From Gemmatimonadota bacterium (lineage in GTDB: Bacteria > Gemmatimonadota > Gemmatimonadetes > Longimicrobiales > Gaopeijiaceae): DNA of 32,702 nt. The stretch covers positions 1-32,702 of the forward strand of contig JADFMD010000019.1 of NCBI GenBank assembly GCA_022564055.1, in the 5' to 3' direction. Both the position numbers and the translations under genes were made by a program. The notes beneath the pieces are model-generated. The model saw only the letters and a program-made list of their open reading frames with translations. It ran no database searches and had not been told where the DNA came from. This document shows, in pieces, positions 31,946-32,702 of this stretch (position 1 is the first letter of the stretch; each line of letters begins with the position of its first letter).

Positions 31946-32140
31946 GATGGAGGGTTCGGACGAAACCATGCGGACCGAAGAGTTACAGCACGGTCGTCCT
32001 GGTCGATACCCCACTTCGACAAGGCCGTTGGGGAATCCCCGTAGCGTGAGGGCCGACGCCAGATTTCTGTTGTCCATCCTGTGCTCCGCGGGCATCTTGC
32101 AATGAGATCACCTTCAAGAATCCTACCGGAGTAGGCATCT

Positions 32141-32702
32141 GTGCGTCTGGTAGAGGGGTATTCCGTCGTCGTGCCACTGTATAACAGTGGACCTACCATC
32201 GAAGAGCTCGTGGCACGCCTTGGCGCGGTGCTGGCGCCCTTGGACGACCCTTACGAGATCATCCTGGTCGACGACGGTAGCGAAGACGGAAGCGCCCGTA
32301 GGGCAAGGAAGATCGCCGAGTCCGTGCCCCATGTTCGAACCATCGAGTTCTTGCGTAACTATGGCCAGCATAACGCTACTCTCTGCGGGATTCGCGCTGC
32401 CCGGTATGCCTATACCATCACCCTAGACGACGACCTTCAGAATCCTCCGGAGGAGATTCCCAAGCTCTTGGCGGCCCTGGAGAATGGTTCCGATGTCGTG
32501 TACGGGTGCCCGATCGCCCAGCGCCACGGCCTCTGGCGCAACCTGGCTTCCTGGCTCACCAAATTCGCGCTGGCAACCGTCATGGGGGCGAAGGTGGCCA
32601 GGAAGGTTAGCGCCTATAGGGCGTTCAGGACTTCCATCCGCGAGGCATTTGCGGAATACCGCGGCCCATTCGTGTCCATCGACGTCCTGCTCACCTGGGG
32701 TA
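32141..32702 (+). CDS. Family 2 glycosyltransferase, 5' part
   Basis: The first 187 codons of a GT-A glycosyltransferase; the gene runs off the window. YSVVVPLYNSGPTIEEL opens the nucleotide-sugar fold. EIILVDDGSEDGS and ITLDDDLQNPPEEIP are the two Asp motifs typical of dolichyl/undecaprenyl-phosphate sugar transferases (DPM1/ArnC/GtrB-like), which move a sugar to a polyprenyl phosphate at the membrane. The start is a GTG at 32141 with GGAG nine bases upstream. Any membrane helices that define the subtype lie beyond the window. The substrate is unknown; it probably contributes to surface polysaccharide or lipid modification. Divergent from the unknown polytopic membrane protein gene. Confidence 0.92.
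   Translation, partial: MRLVEGYSVVVPLYNSGPTIEELVARLGAVLAPLDDPYEIILVDDGSEDGSARRARKIAESVPHVRTIEFLRNYGQHNATLCGIRAARYAYTITLDDDLQNPPEEIPKLLAALENGSDVVYGCPIAQRHGLWRNLASWLTKFALATVMGAKVARKVSAYRAFRTSIREAFAEYRGPFVSIDVLLTWG

Noticed and set aside
1-32702. Search for CRISPR arrays, insertion sequences, integrases, toxin-antitoxin or phage-defence genes
   Set aside because: No regularly spaced repeats, transposase motifs, terminal inverted repeats or recognisable defence domains were seen anywhere in the window.

Overview
The window is a GC-rich, densely coding bacterial chromosome segment with no insertion sequence, CRISPR array, rRNA or tRNA that I could recognise. Several traits fit a Gemmatimonadota-like or related Gram-negative lineage: a two-membrane (diderm) protein set, a GlnRS carrying a YqeY-type tail, a Rho factor with an Arg/Gly-rich N-terminus, and a large secreted Asp-box/VPS10-like protein. 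The phylum call is an inference from gene content and has not been tested by any search.

Layout. (1) 394-2673: a small signalling island. It holds a two-helix membrane/coiled-coil protein, a single-domain response regulator, an unrecognised protein translationally coupled to it, and, on the other strand, a second small protein that aligns with the first. (2) 6685-2835, minus strand: a four-gene minor-pilin operon (PilX-, GspH/FimT-, PilV- and PilW-like) preceded by a good sigma-54-type -24/-12 element. The PilX-like protein carries a tandem Asn-Gly/Asn-Ala repeat. (3) 7384-10819, plus strand: an apparent fusion of a phytol/dolichol-kinase-like domain with a DUF92 (phytyl-phosphate-kinase-like) domain, then a DUF3311-like small membrane protein and a sodium:solute symporter. 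(4) 13178-10770, minus: glutaminyl-tRNA synthetase, whose 3' end overlaps the symporter. (5) 13350-16602: an exported PPP-type phosphatase, a tiny Arg-rich protein and an exported Tyr/Gly- then Arg/Ser/Pro-rich protein. (6) 17152-18654: transcription terminator Rho, with a leader that can form terminator-like and competing hairpins. (7) 18642-23197: a TesA-like esterase plus SRPBCC protein, divergent from a YbbA/YbbP-like ABC exporter, an arrangement also known from E. coli. (8) 23233-25669: an aminotransferase and a zinc-ribbon membrane protein, divergent from an outer-membrane beta-barrel; two perfect hairpins lie between them. (9) 25714-31099: secreted Asp-box protein, proline dehydrogenase, MFS transporter. 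(10) 31031-32702: an unknown polytopic membrane protein and the 5' part of a family 2 glycosyltransferase.

Points most worth following: the two-kinase prenyl-salvage fusion and its transporter neighbours; the hairpin pair in the aminotransferase/beta-barrel intergenic region; the terminator-like structure before rho; the paralogous membrane/coiled-coil pair around the response regulator; and the low-complexity secreted proteins beside rho. No single locus is clearly an undescribed system. The kinase fusion cluster is the strongest candidate for new biochemistry.
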